A stretch of 64,000 nt of DNA from contig NZ_LTZG01000032.1 of NCBI RefSeq assembly GCF_001592825.1, forward strand, positions 186,001 to 250,000, given 5' to 3'. The position numbers were made by a program, and so were the translations under genes. The stretch is from Planococcus maritimus. Its GTDB lineage: Bacteria > Bacillota > Bacilli > Bacillales_A > Planococcaceae. The notes below the pieces were generated by a model that was not told where the DNA came from, ran no database searches, and worked only from the letters and a program-made list of their open reading frames with translations. Positions 8,828-17,848 of this stretch are shown here, piece by piece. Position 1 is the first letter of the stretch. Each line of letters opens with the position of its first letter.

Positions 8828-8874
8828 AAAAGCTGTTCCACAACGTGTCAGACACGTTGGGAACAGCTTTTTTT
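8826..8874. terminator. Bidirectional terminator between the GntR gene and brnQ
   Basis: A long near-perfect hairpin (AAAAAGCTGTTCC ... GGAACAGCTTTTT) with an inner CAACGTGTC/GACACGTTG stem. T runs on both strands allow it to serve both convergent transcripts; it begins at the gntR stop and reaches the brnQ stop codon. Confidence 0.92.
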
Positions 8875-10246
8875 AGCGATTGGTGAATGCAGGCGATTCC
8901 GCTCCGTTGCGGTTTCTCATTCGGGCGACAATGCCGGAAATGAGAATGGCAGCTAATGCCGGGACAAACCAACCCAGCCCATCGCTGTACAGCGGCAGAA
9001 CTTCTGCATAGAAGTTGATGATGCTTTGGAGCCAAGCAGGATTCTCCGTACCCAGCGACCCGGTCAAGGTTTTCAACCCGTCGATGATGGCGATAAGGAA
9101 TGTCACGCCAATGGCCGATACATAAACGATACGGCTGTGATTGAAAAGCGGTGACATGAACGCCAGCATGATCAAGACGATCGCCAATGGGTATAAGAAC
9201 ATCAATACCGGAATCGAATACGTGATGATGTTCGACAATCCAGCATTCGTCACAACCAATGAAAACACCGTAAAGATAAAGACGTAGGTGCGGTAGCTGA
9301 TGCCAGGCGTCAGCTTATGGAAAAATTCCGAAGTCGCTACCGTCAAGCCGACTGCAGTTGTCAGACAGGCCAAGATGATGATGACGGCCAATAGCATGGC
9401 GCCGAACGTGCCGAAATAATGTTCAGAGGCACCGCTCAAAACGGGTCCGCCCGTTTCCAATAGACCGAGTTGAGCCGTGCTCGTCGCGCCAAGAAACGCA
9501 ATGCCTGTGTAAACGATCGCCAATAAAGCCGCAGCGACAGCCCCACTGCGAAGTGTTGCTTTGAGCAAGCCTTTAGAAGAAGATACGCCCATTTTTTGAA
9601 CGGCTGAAATGACGATAATTCCGAATACGAGTGAAGCGAGCGCATCCATCGTGTTATATCCTTCCGTAAAGCCAGTCAGAAATGCACCAGTTGCGTATCC
9701 TCCTTGCGCAGGTCCTGCCTCCCCCATCGGAGAAACAAACGCCGCAACCAGCAAAATGCCGAGGACAACCAAAATGGCCGGAGCGAGGAATTTGCCGATG
9801 CTGTCGACCATCTGCGTCGGATTCAACGATAGCAATAAAGAAATAACGTAAAAAATAACCGAGAAGACGATCAAGCCGATGGCAACTGACCCGTCACCGA
9901 TAAACGGCACGATGCCGACTTCATAAGAAACGGCAGCCGTCCGCGGCAAGGCGAAGAACGGCCCAATCGTCAAATAAAGAGCGGCAGTGAACAATAGACC
10001 ATACACTGGATGTACACGGCTTGAAAGGTCCTGCAAGTCTTTGCTTTTGGAAAAGCCGATTGCCAAGATGCCAAGAAGCGGCAGCCCGACACCTGTTGTC
10101 AAGAAACCGGCCATCGCCACCCAAACGTGTTCACCTGCATACTGGCCGAGCTGTGCCGGGAAAATCAAATTCCCTGCTCCAAAAAATAATGCGAAAAGCA
10201 TTGTCCCAATAATAAGATATGCTTTCATCGATAATTTGCTGTCCAT
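8873..10246 (-). CDS. brnQ: Branched-chain amino acid transport system II carrier protein
   Basis: 457-aa LIVCS-family carrier with about 12 membrane helices. The N-terminal FALFFGAGNLIFPAQLGQ block and the PLLGILAIG segment are diagnostic for BrnQ. It imports Leu, Ile and Val with Na+ or H+. The start ATG has AAGGGAG ten bases upstream. A CodY-box-like sequence and a plausible promoter lie upstream, which would fit repression when branched-chain amino acids are plentiful. Its 3' end shares a bidirectional terminator with the convergent gntR-type gene. Confidence 0.93.
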   Translation of the reverse strand: MDSKLSMKAYLIIGTMLFALFFGAGNLIFPAQLGQYAGEHVWVAMAGFLTTGVGLPLLGILAIGFSKSKDLQDLSSRVHPVYGLLFTAALYLTIGPFFALPRTAAVSYEVGIVPFIGDGSVAIGLIVFSVIFYVISLLLSLNPTQMVDSIGKFLAPAILVVLGILLVAAFVSPMGEAGPAQGGYATGAFLTGFTEGYNTMDALASLVFGIIVISAVQKMGVSSSKGLLKATLRSGAVAAALLAIVYTGIAFLGATSTAQLGLLETGGPVLSGASEHYFGTFGAMLLAVIIILACLTTAVGLTVATSEFFHKLTPGISYRTYVFIFTVFSLVVTNAGLSNIITYSIPVLMFLYPLAIVLIMLAFMSPLFNHSRIVYVSAIGVTFLIAIIDGLKTLTGSLGTENPAWLQSIINFYAEVLPLYSDGLGWFVPALAAILISGIVARMRNRNGAESPAFTNR

Positions 10247-10340
10247 ACTTAACTAACTCCCTTACTTGTTTGAATATTCATTTTCTTTTATCCCTAAATA
10301 CTATCAGCGAATAATTGTATGCGATATATTGCACAATGTA

Positions 10341-10395
10341 ATACTACAACATCTTTTATAAATTGCAAGGATTAAATTTTTGTTTTCGGAAAATT
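10341..10395 (-). promoter_or_regulatory. brnQ promoter region with CodY-box-like site
   Basis: On the minus strand TTGCAA (10363-10368) and TAGTAT (10341-10346) are 16 bp apart and could be the brnQ promoter. Just upstream, 10381-10395 matches the CodY box AATTTTCWGAAAATT at 12 of 15 positions. The remainder of the 336-bp gap up to lrgA (10247-10582) is AT-rich and shows no further feature. Confidence 0.45.
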
Positions 10396-10582
10396 TCATT
10401 ATACGCTGAAAATGCTGCGATATAGAGCTTTTTCGCTATAACATTTTCTTCCTTGACTGGCAGTTTTTCCGTGTTCATTACCGAACATATTGGCTCGCAT
10501 TTTGTGCCTATTGCTGTAAAATATCTACGTAGATGAAGACGTCCATCGTTTTCCAAAATTGTCCGGAAGGCGGAGGTGCTAC

Positions 10583-10957
10583 ATGAAAATCATACGCATT
10601 ATTGTGCAATTGCTTGTGCTTTATGGCTTTTTGCTGATCGGCGAAGCCATACAAGCTTTGCTCCAATTGCCGATGCCCGGCAGCATCATCGGCTTTTTAT
10701 TACTGTTTGGCGCATTATTGCTGAAAATTTATCCTCTTGAATGGATCGATGCCGGCGCGACATTCTTATTGAGTTTTCTTTCCTTATATTTCATTCCGGC
10801 TACGGTCGGCGTCGTCGATTATGGTCCGCTTTTTTCCGGTAAAGGCGTATGGCTGCTGCCGATCGTGTCCATCAGCACCTTGATCACGATGGCCGCGGCC
10901 GGATTCGTAAGCCAATACATGGCGAATCGACAGGCAGCGAAAAAGGAGGTGTCGTGA
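10583..10957 (+). CDS. lrgA: CidA/LrgA-family holin-like protein
   Basis: 124 aa, four hydrophobic helices with a positively charged C-terminus (NRQAAKKEVS). The LPMPGSIIGFLLLF segment is the CidA/LrgA signature. These proteins act with an LrgB partner in the membrane, historically as holin/antiholin and more recently as pyruvate or small-acid transporters. The start at 10583 is chosen because GGCGGAGGTG precedes it; an upstream ATG in frame (10559) has no ribosome site. The gene ends 2 bases before lrgB starts, indicating one operon. Cid versus Lrg assignment is not possible from sequence alone. Confidence 0.88.
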   Translation: MKIIRIIVQLLVLYGFLLIGEAIQALLQLPMPGSIIGFLLLFGALLLKIYPLEWIDAGATFLLSFLSLYFIPATVGVVDYGPLFSGKGVWLLPIVSISTLITMAAAGFVSQYMANRQAAKKEVS

Positions 10958-10959
10958 TT

Positions 10960-11649
10960 ATGGTCCTTACTCCTGCAGCCCTTATTTTTTCCACGCTGAC
11001 CGTCACGGCCTATGTCATTGCCAATTTCATCTATTTGAGATTTCGCAAAACGCCCTTGAACCCGGTCATTACCACAACCGTCGCACTCGTGGCGATCTTG
11101 GTCCTGTTCGATATTCCTTACGAAACTTATATGGAAGGTGGCGACTGGATCGCATTTCTCCTCGGACCGGCTGTTGTGGCACTTGCCGTCCCGCTCTATA
11201 AGCATCGTCAATTGCTCCAGAAAAACTTGGTCCCGATCGCAGCCGGAATCACTGCCGGGGTCCTTGCTGGCCTCGTCAGCGGTACCTTATTTACGCGCTG
11301 GCTCGGTTTTGCGGATGAATTGATTTTGACGGTCTTGCCGAAATCGTTGACGACGCCTGTTGCCATGCAGATCGCCTCGACCATTGGCGGCATCCCGTCG
11401 CTCGCTGCCGTCTTCGTCATGGTCGCGGGGTTCACAGGCATTCTGCTCGGCCCGTATATGCTGCACGCATTGCATATCGATTCCCCGATTGGGCGCGGTA
11501 TCGGTCTCGGCGCATCAGCCCATGGCCTGGGCACAGCGAAAGCGTTCGAATACGGCCCTGAATCAGCTTCGATGAGTTCTGTCGCGATGACTTTGGCTGC
11601 TGTTCTTGGCGCATTGCTCAGCCCCCTCGTCGCCTGGCTGCTGTTATGA
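10960..11649 (+). CDS. lrgB: CidB/LrgB-family membrane protein
   Basis: 229 aa with six to seven membrane helices. The family motif SVTTPVAMQI is seen as SLTTPVAMQIA and the GASAHGLGTAKAFE block is diagnostic of LrgB/CidB. AAAGGAGGT lies nine bases before the ATG. Partner of the preceding lrgA; together they form a membrane complex that in Bacillus subtilis moves pyruvate and influences cell lysis. No LytST-type regulator is adjacent in this window. Confidence 0.9.
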   Translation: MVLTPAALIFSTLTVTAYVIANFIYLRFRKTPLNPVITTTVALVAILVLFDIPYETYMEGGDWIAFLLGPAVVALAVPLYKHRQLLQKNLVPIAAGITAGVLAGLVSGTLFTRWLGFADELILTVLPKSLTTPVAMQIASTIGGIPSLAAVFVMVAGFTGILLGPYMLHALHIDSPIGRGIGLGASAHGLGTAKAFEYGPESASMSSVAMTLAAVLGALLSPLVAWLLL

Positions 11650-11654
11650 ACGCG

Positions 11655-11690
11655 AAAATCCCCAGCGCTTTATCGCGCCGGGGATTTTTT
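11655..11690 (+). terminator. Intrinsic terminator after lrgAB
   Basis: AAATCCCCAGCGC and GCGCCGGGGATTT form the stem and are followed by a run of T. It begins 6 bases after the lrgB stop codon. Confidence 0.9.
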
Positions 11691-11729
11691 CATTTCTCCT
11701 TCTATTCTATGCTGCCATTCAGTCAGCTA

Positions 11730-13334
11730 TCAATTTTGCAAATCGCGCCGGCGGAAGCCATAGGCACCGGCTAGCGCCAAGACTGCTGCAATGACAACCA
11801 TCAATACGAGCACGCCGTAATTGACCTCATCCAATGGAATTGCCGGGATGTGTCCATAAGGCGTCAGCTTTTCCACCCACTCCGGTAGTTGCAGTAACTC
11901 TCCCAAGTAGACGACGAAAAATGACACTCCCAAGTAAAGCCAGAGGAAACTCGCAATATTAGGCCAGAAGCCGATAAATGCCAGGGCCAGCCCAATCATG
12001 ACCAGCACCGCAGGCAAATACGCTAGCGGCGCGCCGAGATAGGTATTAAACGACAAGCTGTCTTCTAATACGCTATTGCCCGCAATGCCGAGGCCAAGCC
12101 CTGTCATTGCGAGCATCGTGACGGCTGTCAATGAAGCTAAGAGCCAATAGCTGAAAACAAGGCGCACGCGGGAAACCGAGCGGCTCACCAGGTGTTCCAT
12201 GCGCTCGTTCTTTTCTTCTGTCTTGATCTTCAATACCACCATAATCGCTGGAATTGAAGCCAGAATGGCCATGACCGATGACAACACGGGGATGAACAAT
12301 TCGATCAGGCTGAATCCTGCCTGCTGGACAATCAACTGCTGGAAAAGCTCGATATCATCGAAGAAACTTTCGATTTCCCCGAGCACCGATCCATAAGAAG
12401 CGCCCAGAATGAACATAGCTACTGCCCAAGCAATCAGGCTCGTGCGTTGAAGACGAAATGCTAAACCGAACGTGCCCTGCAACATACTAGAAGCGGTGGT
12501 TCGTCCAGCTCGCGTCGGTAAAAAGCCCGAATCGTGGTCACGGATGCTATTCAAATACAAGGCAAGGGCAGAGAGGGCAAGAGCCAAGCCAATCGACAGC
12601 CCAACCGGCCACCATTCGTTTTCGATATAGGGCTTGGCACGCAGGATCCATCCAAGCGGAGAGGTGAGTGCCAATGGTTCGCTCATAACATCGCCTATTG
12701 CGCGGATCATGTAGAATGCGAGCAGCGCGGCAATGGACAATCCAGTCGTCGCCCGGGCGTTCTGTGTCAATTGTGCAAGGACAATCGTCAATGCCGCGAA
12801 GAAGAATCCTGTGGCTCCTAATGCTGCACCGAACAAGAGAGAACCGTGGAGGTCCACACTGTCGACTCCAAGGGCAGCCATCGAAATGCCGGTTACCAAA
12901 GCGAGGAAGGCATTGACACCCGCTAGCACGCCTAAAACTGCGGCCGCACTCGACAACCGGCCGACAGGGAGCGCGCGGACCAATTCTAGCCGCCCTTCCT
13001 CTTCATCGCCTCGTGTATGGCGACTGACCAATAAAATGTTCATTAGCGCCACAACAGCGGCCGTCATTAACAGCATTTCATGTGCCGTCATAGCGCCTGT
13101 CGTATAATCCGCCCCGCCGTAATTCGGGCCGACCATGGCGATCATCGCCGGATTTTCCATCGTTTCGCTTAACGCTTGGCGTTCGACATCGTCGCCGTAT
13201 AAATTTTCGAAGACGAGGACGACACCTGCTGATACAAAAGCGAACGACAAAATCCAAATGGGCAGGCGGATGCGGTCCCGCCGCAAAATAAAACGCATCA
13301 AACTCCACGTATGGTCAAAAAGCTGGCTCATCAC
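11730..13334 (-). CDS. ABC-2 type exporter permease, tetronasin-transporter-like
   Basis: 534-aa integral membrane protein with about 12 hydrophobic segments arranged as two ABC-2 halves. The ARRHTRGDEEEGR-like cytosolic loop (here SRHTRGDEEEGRLELVRALP) is characteristic of the large permeases of polyether/antibiotic exporters. It pairs with the ATPase encoded just upstream; the two genes overlap by 4 bases (ATGA), indicating translational coupling. With the TetR gene it forms a three-gene drug-response operon. The exported compound is unknown. Confidence 0.87.
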   Translation of the reverse strand: MMSQLFDHTWSLMRFILRRDRIRLPIWILSFAFVSAGVVLVFENLYGDDVERQALSETMENPAMIAMVGPNYGGADYTTGAMTAHEMLLMTAAVVALMNILLVSRHTRGDEEEGRLELVRALPVGRLSSAAAVLGVLAGVNAFLALVTGISMAALGVDSVDLHGSLLFGAALGATGFFFAALTIVLAQLTQNARATTGLSIAALLAFYMIRAIGDVMSEPLALTSPLGWILRAKPYIENEWWPVGLSIGLALALSALALYLNSIRDHDSGFLPTRAGRTTASSMLQGTFGLAFRLQRTSLIAWAVAMFILGASYGSVLGEIESFFDDIELFQQLIVQQAGFSLIELFIPVLSSVMAILASIPAIMVVLKIKTEEKNERMEHLVSRSVSRVRLVFSYWLLASLTAVTMLAMTGLGLGIAGNSVLEDSLSFNTYLGAPLAYLPAVLVMIGLALAFIGFWPNIASFLWLYLGVSFFVVYLGELLQLPEWVEKLTPYGHIPAIPLDEVNYGVLVLMVVIAAVLALAGAYGFRRRDLQN

Positions 13335-14236
13335 ACGCCACCCCCTGCTCCTGTCTCCGTTTCTTCGTAATGGCGGATAAACAAATCTTCCAAGGTCGGC
13401 GGGCGGCTTTCCATCCGCTTCAGGCCGAACGCGCTTACATGGCGGACGACTACATCAAGTTCATCGCTGTCCACTTGGAATGACCAGCCACCATCAAAGG
13501 GCTCAACACGATGCACGCCTCGCAGTTCGGCCAAGTCCGGTATCGGTTGAGCGGTTTCAATGAACATCAAGGATCCGGTCAAATGGCGCATCTCTTTAAG
13601 CGTCCCGGTTTCAATGATGCGCCCTTTGCGGATGATTGCCACCCGGTCGCACAGTTTTTCTACTTCCGAGAGGATATGGCTCGATAGCAGGATGCTCTTG
13701 CCTTGCGATTTCGCTTCCTGTACGTATTCGGCAAATACGCGCTCCATGAGCGGATCGAGACCAGACGTCGGCTCATCGAAAATATAAAGATCTGCATCTG
13801 CAGAAAAAGCAGCGATGAGCGCCACTTTCTGCCGATTGCCTTTTGAATAGGTCCGGCATTTTTTGCTTGGATCGAGCCCGAACCGGCTGATCAGCTCATC
13901 GCGTCGTTTTTTATCGTAGCCGCCACGCAATCTGCCGAACAAATCAATCACTTCGCCACCGGTCAAATTAGGCCATAGATTGACATCTCCCGGCACATAC
14001 GCCACTCGTTTATGGATATCGACGGCATCTTTCCAGACATCTTTGCCAAAAATCTCGGCACTGCCTTCCGATGCTTTCAAAATACCAAGCAACACACGTA
14101 AAGTCGTTGATTTCCCTGCCCCGTTCGGCCCGATAAACCCGAAGACTTCCCCTTCTTTCACTTCGATATCGACGCCATCCAGCGCTTTAAACCCTCCGAA
14201 TGCTTTACTGAGCCCTTGTGTTTTGACGACCGTCAT
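13331..14236 (-). CDS. ABC transporter ATP-binding protein (drug exporter)
   Basis: 301-aa ATPase. Walker A GPNGAGKST at residues 36-44, a TYSKGNRQK signature variant in place of canonical LSGGQ, Walker B LYIFDEPTSGLDP and a switch His in LLSSHILSEVE. The C-terminal 80 residues are the extension common in DrrA/CcmA-type exporters. A longer frame reaches 14305, but the ATG at 14236 overlaps the TetR stop codon (ATGA) and has GGAGGGGGAATC upstream, so it is used. It energises the permease encoded next. Confidence 0.9.
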   Translation of the reverse strand: MTVVKTQGLSKAFGGFKALDGVDIEVKEGEVFGFIGPNGAGKSTTLRVLLGILKASEGSAEIFGKDVWKDAVDIHKRVAYVPGDVNLWPNLTGGEVIDLFGRLRGGYDKKRRDELISRFGLDPSKKCRTYSKGNRQKVALIAAFSADADLYIFDEPTSGLDPLMERVFAEYVQEAKSQGKSILLSSHILSEVEKLCDRVAIIRKGRIIETGTLKEMRHLTGSLMFIETAQPIPDLAELRGVHRVEPFDGGWSFQVDSDELDVVVRHVSAFGLKRMESRPPTLEDLFIRHYEETETGAGGGV

Positions 14237-14889
14237 GACGATTCCCCCTCCGTTTCGTAAAAACTCCTTTTCAAAATAGCCAAATAGCCATAAAACTCGT
14301 CCCAATACGGCGCAAAGTCAATTTCAGCAAGGTTCTGGCCAGACAGCTTCGCAAGCAATTCCTGTTGGAAGCCATCGATCGACCAACGGATCAAATGAAA
14401 TACTTTATCGGGATCTGCATCTTTCCGGAAACGGCTTTTGTCGATGCCTTCATACATGAGCCGGTAGCCGGTCTGTTTCAGTTCGCCTATTTTCACCGCC
14501 AGCCCGTCAGGCAAAGGCGCATCGTTTTCTTGCATAAATACTGATGAGAAATTGAATACTTCCTCGTTTTCGATTTGGGCTTCCATTTTCAGGCGGGCAA
14601 GCTGTGTGAGTCGTTCAATCATATCCGGTTCTTTCCCGTCCACCCGGTCCAGAAAACGGCTCTGGATGGTTTCAAGGCTATACTTCACCAAATACGCGTA
14701 CAGCTCCTGCTTGCTCGTGAAATAATAAAACAACATCCCCTTGCCGATACCTGCCGCTTTGACGATGCGATTGGTCGAGGCTTTCGCATAGCCATGCGCC
14801 GCAAATTCAGCAAGCGCGGCCTGGCGAATGGTGCGTTGCTTGCGCTCTTCTAAATTTTCAAATCGTTCAACGATGGCGATCACCTCCAT
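14233..14889 (-). CDS. TetR-family repressor of the ABC exporter operon
   Basis: 218 aa. N-terminal helix-turn-helix with TIRQAALAEFAAHGYAKAST and GIGKGMLFYYFTSKQELYAY, then a variable helical ligand domain. An open frame continues to 14952 but would start within the -35 box, so the ATG at 14889 is chosen; its ribosome site is weak (GTGTGGAA), while a perfect GGAGGTGATC lies just inside the coding frame. The gene is first in an operon with the ABC ATPase and permease. Two 17-bp dyads on its promoter make autorepression, relieved by a drug, the likely mechanism. Confidence 0.87.
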   Translation of the reverse strand: MEVIAIVERFENLEERKQRTIRQAALAEFAAHGYAKASTNRIVKAAGIGKGMLFYYFTSKQELYAYLVKYSLETIQSRFLDRVDGKEPDMIERLTQLARLKMEAQIENEEVFNFSSVFMQENDAPLPDGLAVKIGELKQTGYRLMYEGIDKSRFRKDADPDKVFHLIRWSIDGFQQELLAKLSGQNLAEIDFAPYWDEFYGYLAILKRSFYETEGESS

Positions 14890-14902
14890 TTCCACACACA
14901 AC

Positions 14903-14952
14903 TTGACCACCCTGGTCGACTCTAATATACAATATTCGACCACTCTGGTCAA
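14903..14952 (-). promoter_or_regulatory. TetR-operon promoter flanked by two operator dyads
   Basis: On the minus strand TTGACC (14947-14952) and TATATT (14924-14929) are exactly 17 bp apart. Dyad 1, 14936-14952 (TCGACCA-CTC-TGGTCAA on the plus strand), covers the -35 box; dyad 2, 14903-14919 (TTGACCA-CCC-TGGTCGA), lies just after the -10 box. Their centres are 33 bp apart, about three helical turns, so two repressor dimers could bind one face of the DNA. Confidence 0.82.
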
Positions 14953-15003
14953 TTTAAATATCAGATAATTATAACTTTATTCAAATGAGTATTTCAGCTT
15001 TCC

Positions 15004-15018
15004 TGAAAGCGCTTATCA
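15004..15018 (+). promoter_or_regulatory. cre-like sequence upstream of the lipoprotein gene
   Basis: TGAAAGCGCTTATCA resembles the CcpA site (TGAAANCGNTNNCA) with one extra base in the right half. It lies 44 bp before the solute-binding protein start. A role in carbon catabolite control is possible but weakly supported. Confidence 0.3.
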
Positions 15019-15061
15019 TGCTATGTTTGACGTACATATGACAAGACAGGAGGAACTTCTT

Positions 15062-15910
15062 TTGAACAAAATTTTATCATCTAAGTTTTCCATCGCCGCA
15101 ATTTCTGCCGCTGCTGCACTTACCTTGTCCGCATGCGGAAGCGACAGCGAAGAAACCGCTGAAGAAACACCAAGCGCATGGGACGAAATACAAGAACAAG
15201 GCACCTTGACCGTCGCAACATCCGGTACGCTTTATCCGACTTCCTACCGCGAAGAAGGCACTGATGAATTGACCGGCTTTGAAGTCGAAGTCGTCCGCGA
15301 AATGGCGGAACGCCTCGAACTTGAAGTGGAATTTTCTGAAATGGGCTTTGACGAGATGATGACGTCCGTCCAAACGGGCCAAGTCGACATCGCTGCGAAT
15401 GATATCGAGATCAACGAAGACCGCAAAGAGAAATTCGTCTTCTCCACGCCGTTCAAATATTCGTACGGCACAGCCATCGTTCGCGAAGGCGATCTTTCCG
15501 GCATCGAAACGCTAGAAGACCTTGAAGGCAAAAAAGCAGCCGGCGCTTCGACGTCGGTCTACATGGAAACTGCCCGTTCATACGGCGCTGAAGAAGTAAC
15601 TTACGACAACGCAACAAATGAAACGTATTTGCGCGATGTGGCGATCGGCCGCACCGATGTCATTCTCAACGACTATTACTTGCAGACGCTCGCCATCGAA
15701 GCGTTCCCAGAACTCGAGATCGTCATCCACCCAACGATCAAATACCGCCCGTCTGAAGGCGGCATGGTCATGAACAAAGGCAACGACGAACTGGTCGAAA
15801 ACGTCAACAATGCAATCGATGAAATGCTTGAAGATGGCACAATCGCTGAACTTTCCGCTGAGTTTTTTGACGGAGCCGATGTGACACAGCCGATTGAAAT
15901 TGAAGAATAA
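15062..15910 (+). CDS. Solute-binding lipoprotein, family 3 (amino-acid type), orphan
   Basis: 282 aa. A lipoprotein signal peptide ends in LSAC (Cys about residue 25), followed by an acidic linker and a periplasmic-binding-protein type 2 fold beginning GTLTVATSGTLYPTSY. The ADDIEINEDR and KFVFSTPF blocks are typical of SBP_bac_3 proteins that bind polar amino acids or related compounds. The TTG start is chosen because AGGAGGAAC stands seven bases upstream. No ABC permease or ATPase gene lies next to it, so it must borrow a distant transporter or serve as a sensor. Confidence 0.87.
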   Translation: MNKILSSKFSIAAISAAAALTLSACGSDSEETAEETPSAWDEIQEQGTLTVATSGTLYPTSYREEGTDELTGFEVEVVREMAERLELEVEFSEMGFDEMMTSVQTGQVDIAANDIEINEDRKEKFVFSTPFKYSYGTAIVREGDLSGIETLEDLEGKKAAGASTSVYMETARSYGAEEVTYDNATNETYLRDVAIGRTDVILNDYYLQTLAIEAFPELEIVIHPTIKYRPSEGGMVMNKGNDELVENVNNAIDEMLEDGTIAELSAEFFDGADVTQPIEIEE

Positions 15911-15921
15911 GTTTTACTGCC

Positions 15922-15953
15922 CCGATGCCGGCTTTTGCTGGCATCGGTTTTTT
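15922..15953 (+). terminator. Intrinsic terminator after the lipoprotein gene
   Basis: CCGATGCCGGC and GCTGGCATCGG pair around a TTTT loop and are followed by TTTTTT. It starts about 12 bases after the stop codon. Confidence 0.9.
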
Positions 15954-16185
15954 GTGGAATGCTATTCTTTCAATAACATTTTTTGAACCTAATGCGAAAG
16001 CTTTTTTGCGATTTTTTCCATAATCCTCCTGTTCATTGGGTCAAATTATTGATTCGTGCTAATAGATGAAGCGATTTATCGATAAGTGCGCTCTTCAAAC
16101 TCCAACTTTCTTCCACTTTCATTCACTAATGAGAAGCATTATACTGTTAAAGTATTTAGAATAATCTGCAGATGAGGTGAACTTT

Positions 16186-16884
16186 TTGGCATTCACATTT
16201 TCCCCGCTCAGTGAACAGGCACTGGTCATCGAAACCGGCGCCATCATCAATAAAGAGTCGGAACAGGCCGTCCGCAAGCTGTCGGCGCTCTTAGAAAAAG
16301 AAGCGCCAGAGTGGCTGATTGAATTCATCCCAGCGTTCACGACGGTCACCGTATTTTATGATCCGTGCCAGCTCAAACAAGCGGAAGTCGAGCAGGAATT
16401 AAAATCGCTAATGGCCCAAATGGACGAGGTTGAAGCACCCGCTCCACGCCAAATCGAAATCCCGGTTTGTTATGGCGGCGATTTTGGTCCCGACCTCTGC
16501 TTTGTCGCAGAGCATAATGGCCTGACCGAAGAAGAAGTCATAGCCATCCATACGTCCGGCATCTACAGCGTGCACATGATTGGGTTTGCCCCGGGCTTTC
16601 CGTTCATTGGCGGCATGTCCGAAAAAATTGCCGCACCTAGAAGGAAATCGCCGCGTTTGCGCATTCCTGAACGCACTGTCGGGATTGCCGGCATGCAAAC
16701 CGGTGTCTATCCGATTGAAACACCGGGTGGCTGGCAGTTGATCGGCCGCACGCCTTTGCGCCTATTTGTGCCAGACCAAGACATCCCGAGTTTGCTTCGG
16801 GCCGGAGACGAAATCCGCTTCACGCAAATCGATGAAGCCGAATACCGGGAACAGGAGGCGAAGCAAGATGCTGACCATTCGTAA
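16186..16884 (+). CDS. pxpB: 5-oxoprolinase subunit B / sensor-kinase inhibitor KipI homologue
   Basis: 232 aa, AHS1 (carboxyltransferase subunit C/D-like) domain. The HTSGIYSVHMIGFAPGFPFI stretch and RTPLRLF near the C-terminus are family hallmarks. With PxpA and PxpC it forms the ATP-dependent 5-oxoprolinase that opens the toxic damage product 5-oxoproline to glutamate; in B. subtilis the protein (KipI) also inhibits sporulation kinase A. TTG at 16186 is preferred since GAGGTGAAC sits at the right distance; a GTG at 16177 overlaps that ribosome site. The stop overlaps the start of pxpC by 17 bases. Confidence 0.9.
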   Translation: MAFTFSPLSEQALVIETGAIINKESEQAVRKLSALLEKEAPEWLIEFIPAFTTVTVFYDPCQLKQAEVEQELKSLMAQMDEVEAPAPRQIEIPVCYGGDFGPDLCFVAEHNGLTEEEVIAIHTSGIYSVHMIGFAPGFPFIGGMSEKIAAPRRKSPRLRIPERTVGIAGMQTGVYPIETPGGWQLIGRTPLRLFVPDQDIPSLLRAGDEIRFTQIDEAEYREQEAKQDADHS

Positions 16885-17848
16885 AAGCGGGCTGCAAACA
16901 GCTGTACAGGATCTCGGCCGCACCGGATTCCAGCGCTATGGCGTCATCGCAAGCGGCGTTATGGACCCGTTTGCCCACCGCATCGCCAATTTGCTCGCAG
17001 GCAATGCCGAAACGGCAGCAACCCTGGAAATCGCCTTGTCCGGCCCAGTCATCGAGTTCGAAGCCGACCATTTCATCGCCATTTGCGGAGGCGACTTGTC
17101 CCCTTCGCTCGACGGCGAGCCCCTCACGATGTGGCGCGGCCATTTCGTCCGAAAAGGCAGCGTCCTGTCATTCGGTGAACCAAAGCGCGGCGCACGCAGT
17201 TACGTGGCCGTTGCGGGCAGTTTTGATATTCCGGTTGTCATGGACAGCCAATCGACGTATTTACGGGCAGGCATCGGCGGATTCAAAGGACGTGCCTTGA
17301 AAAACGGCGATAGCTTACAGACGCGCCCTCTTCCAGCAGGTCGCCTGGAAGCCTTAAAAAATCAGAACGCTCAGGCGCCTGACTGGCTCATCCCACCTGC
17401 ACGCTACCACGAACAGCCGATCGTCCGGATGATGCCGGGACGGCAATTCACTCTCTTTAATGAAGAGAGCCGTACACGTATATTCGAAGAAACCTTCACC
17501 ATTTCGGCCAGTTCGGACCGCATGGGCTATCGCTTGGAAGGTGCTGAATTGGCGCTTGAAAAGCAGGAAGAATTGATTTCAGAAGCGGTCGCGTTCGGTT
17601 CTGTGCAGGTCCCGGCAGATGGCAACCCCATCGTTTTGCTCGCCGACCGCCAAACGACCGGCGGCTATCCGAAAATCGGCCAAATCGCATCAGTCGATTT
17701 GCCGCTGATCAGTCAGTTAAAACCCGGCGAATCACTGAAATTCCGCCACATCTCTGTGCATGACGCACAACAGCTTTACATCGAACAAGAACAGCAAATC
17801 CGTCAATTGAAAATCGCAATCCAAATGAAACGGGAGGAATGGACATGA
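16868..17848 (+). CDS. pxpC: 5-oxoprolinase subunit C / KipI antagonist KipA homologue
   Basis: 326 aa, AHS2 domain. Opening [20 protein letters not shown] and the block [20 protein letters not shown] are diagnostic. It forms a heteromer with PxpB; in B. subtilis the KipA name reflects its ability to counter KipI. The frame extends upstream into pxpB, but GGAGGCGAAG before the ATG at 16868 fixes the start. The last codon and the pxpA start overlap as ATGA. Confidence 0.92.
   Translation: MLTIRKSGLQTAVQDLGRTGFQRYGVIASGVMDPFAHRIANLLAGNAETAATLEIALSGPVIEFEADHFIAICGGDLSPSLDGEPLTMWRGHFVRKGSVLSFGEPKRGARSYVAVAGSFDIPVVMDSQSTYLRAGIGGFKGRALKNGDSLQTRPLPAGRLEALKNQNAQAPDWLIPPARYHEQPIVRMMPGRQFTLFNEESRTRIFEETFTISASSDRMGYRLEGAELALEKQEELISEAVAFGSVQVPADGNPIVLLADRQTTGGYPKIGQIASVDLPLISQLKPGESLKFRHISVHDAQQLYIEQEQQIRQLKIAIQMKREEWT

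Noticed and set aside
10247-10582. T-box or other riboswitch upstream of brnQ
   Set aside because: No T-box sequence, specifier stem or terminator/antiterminator pair could be found in the leader.
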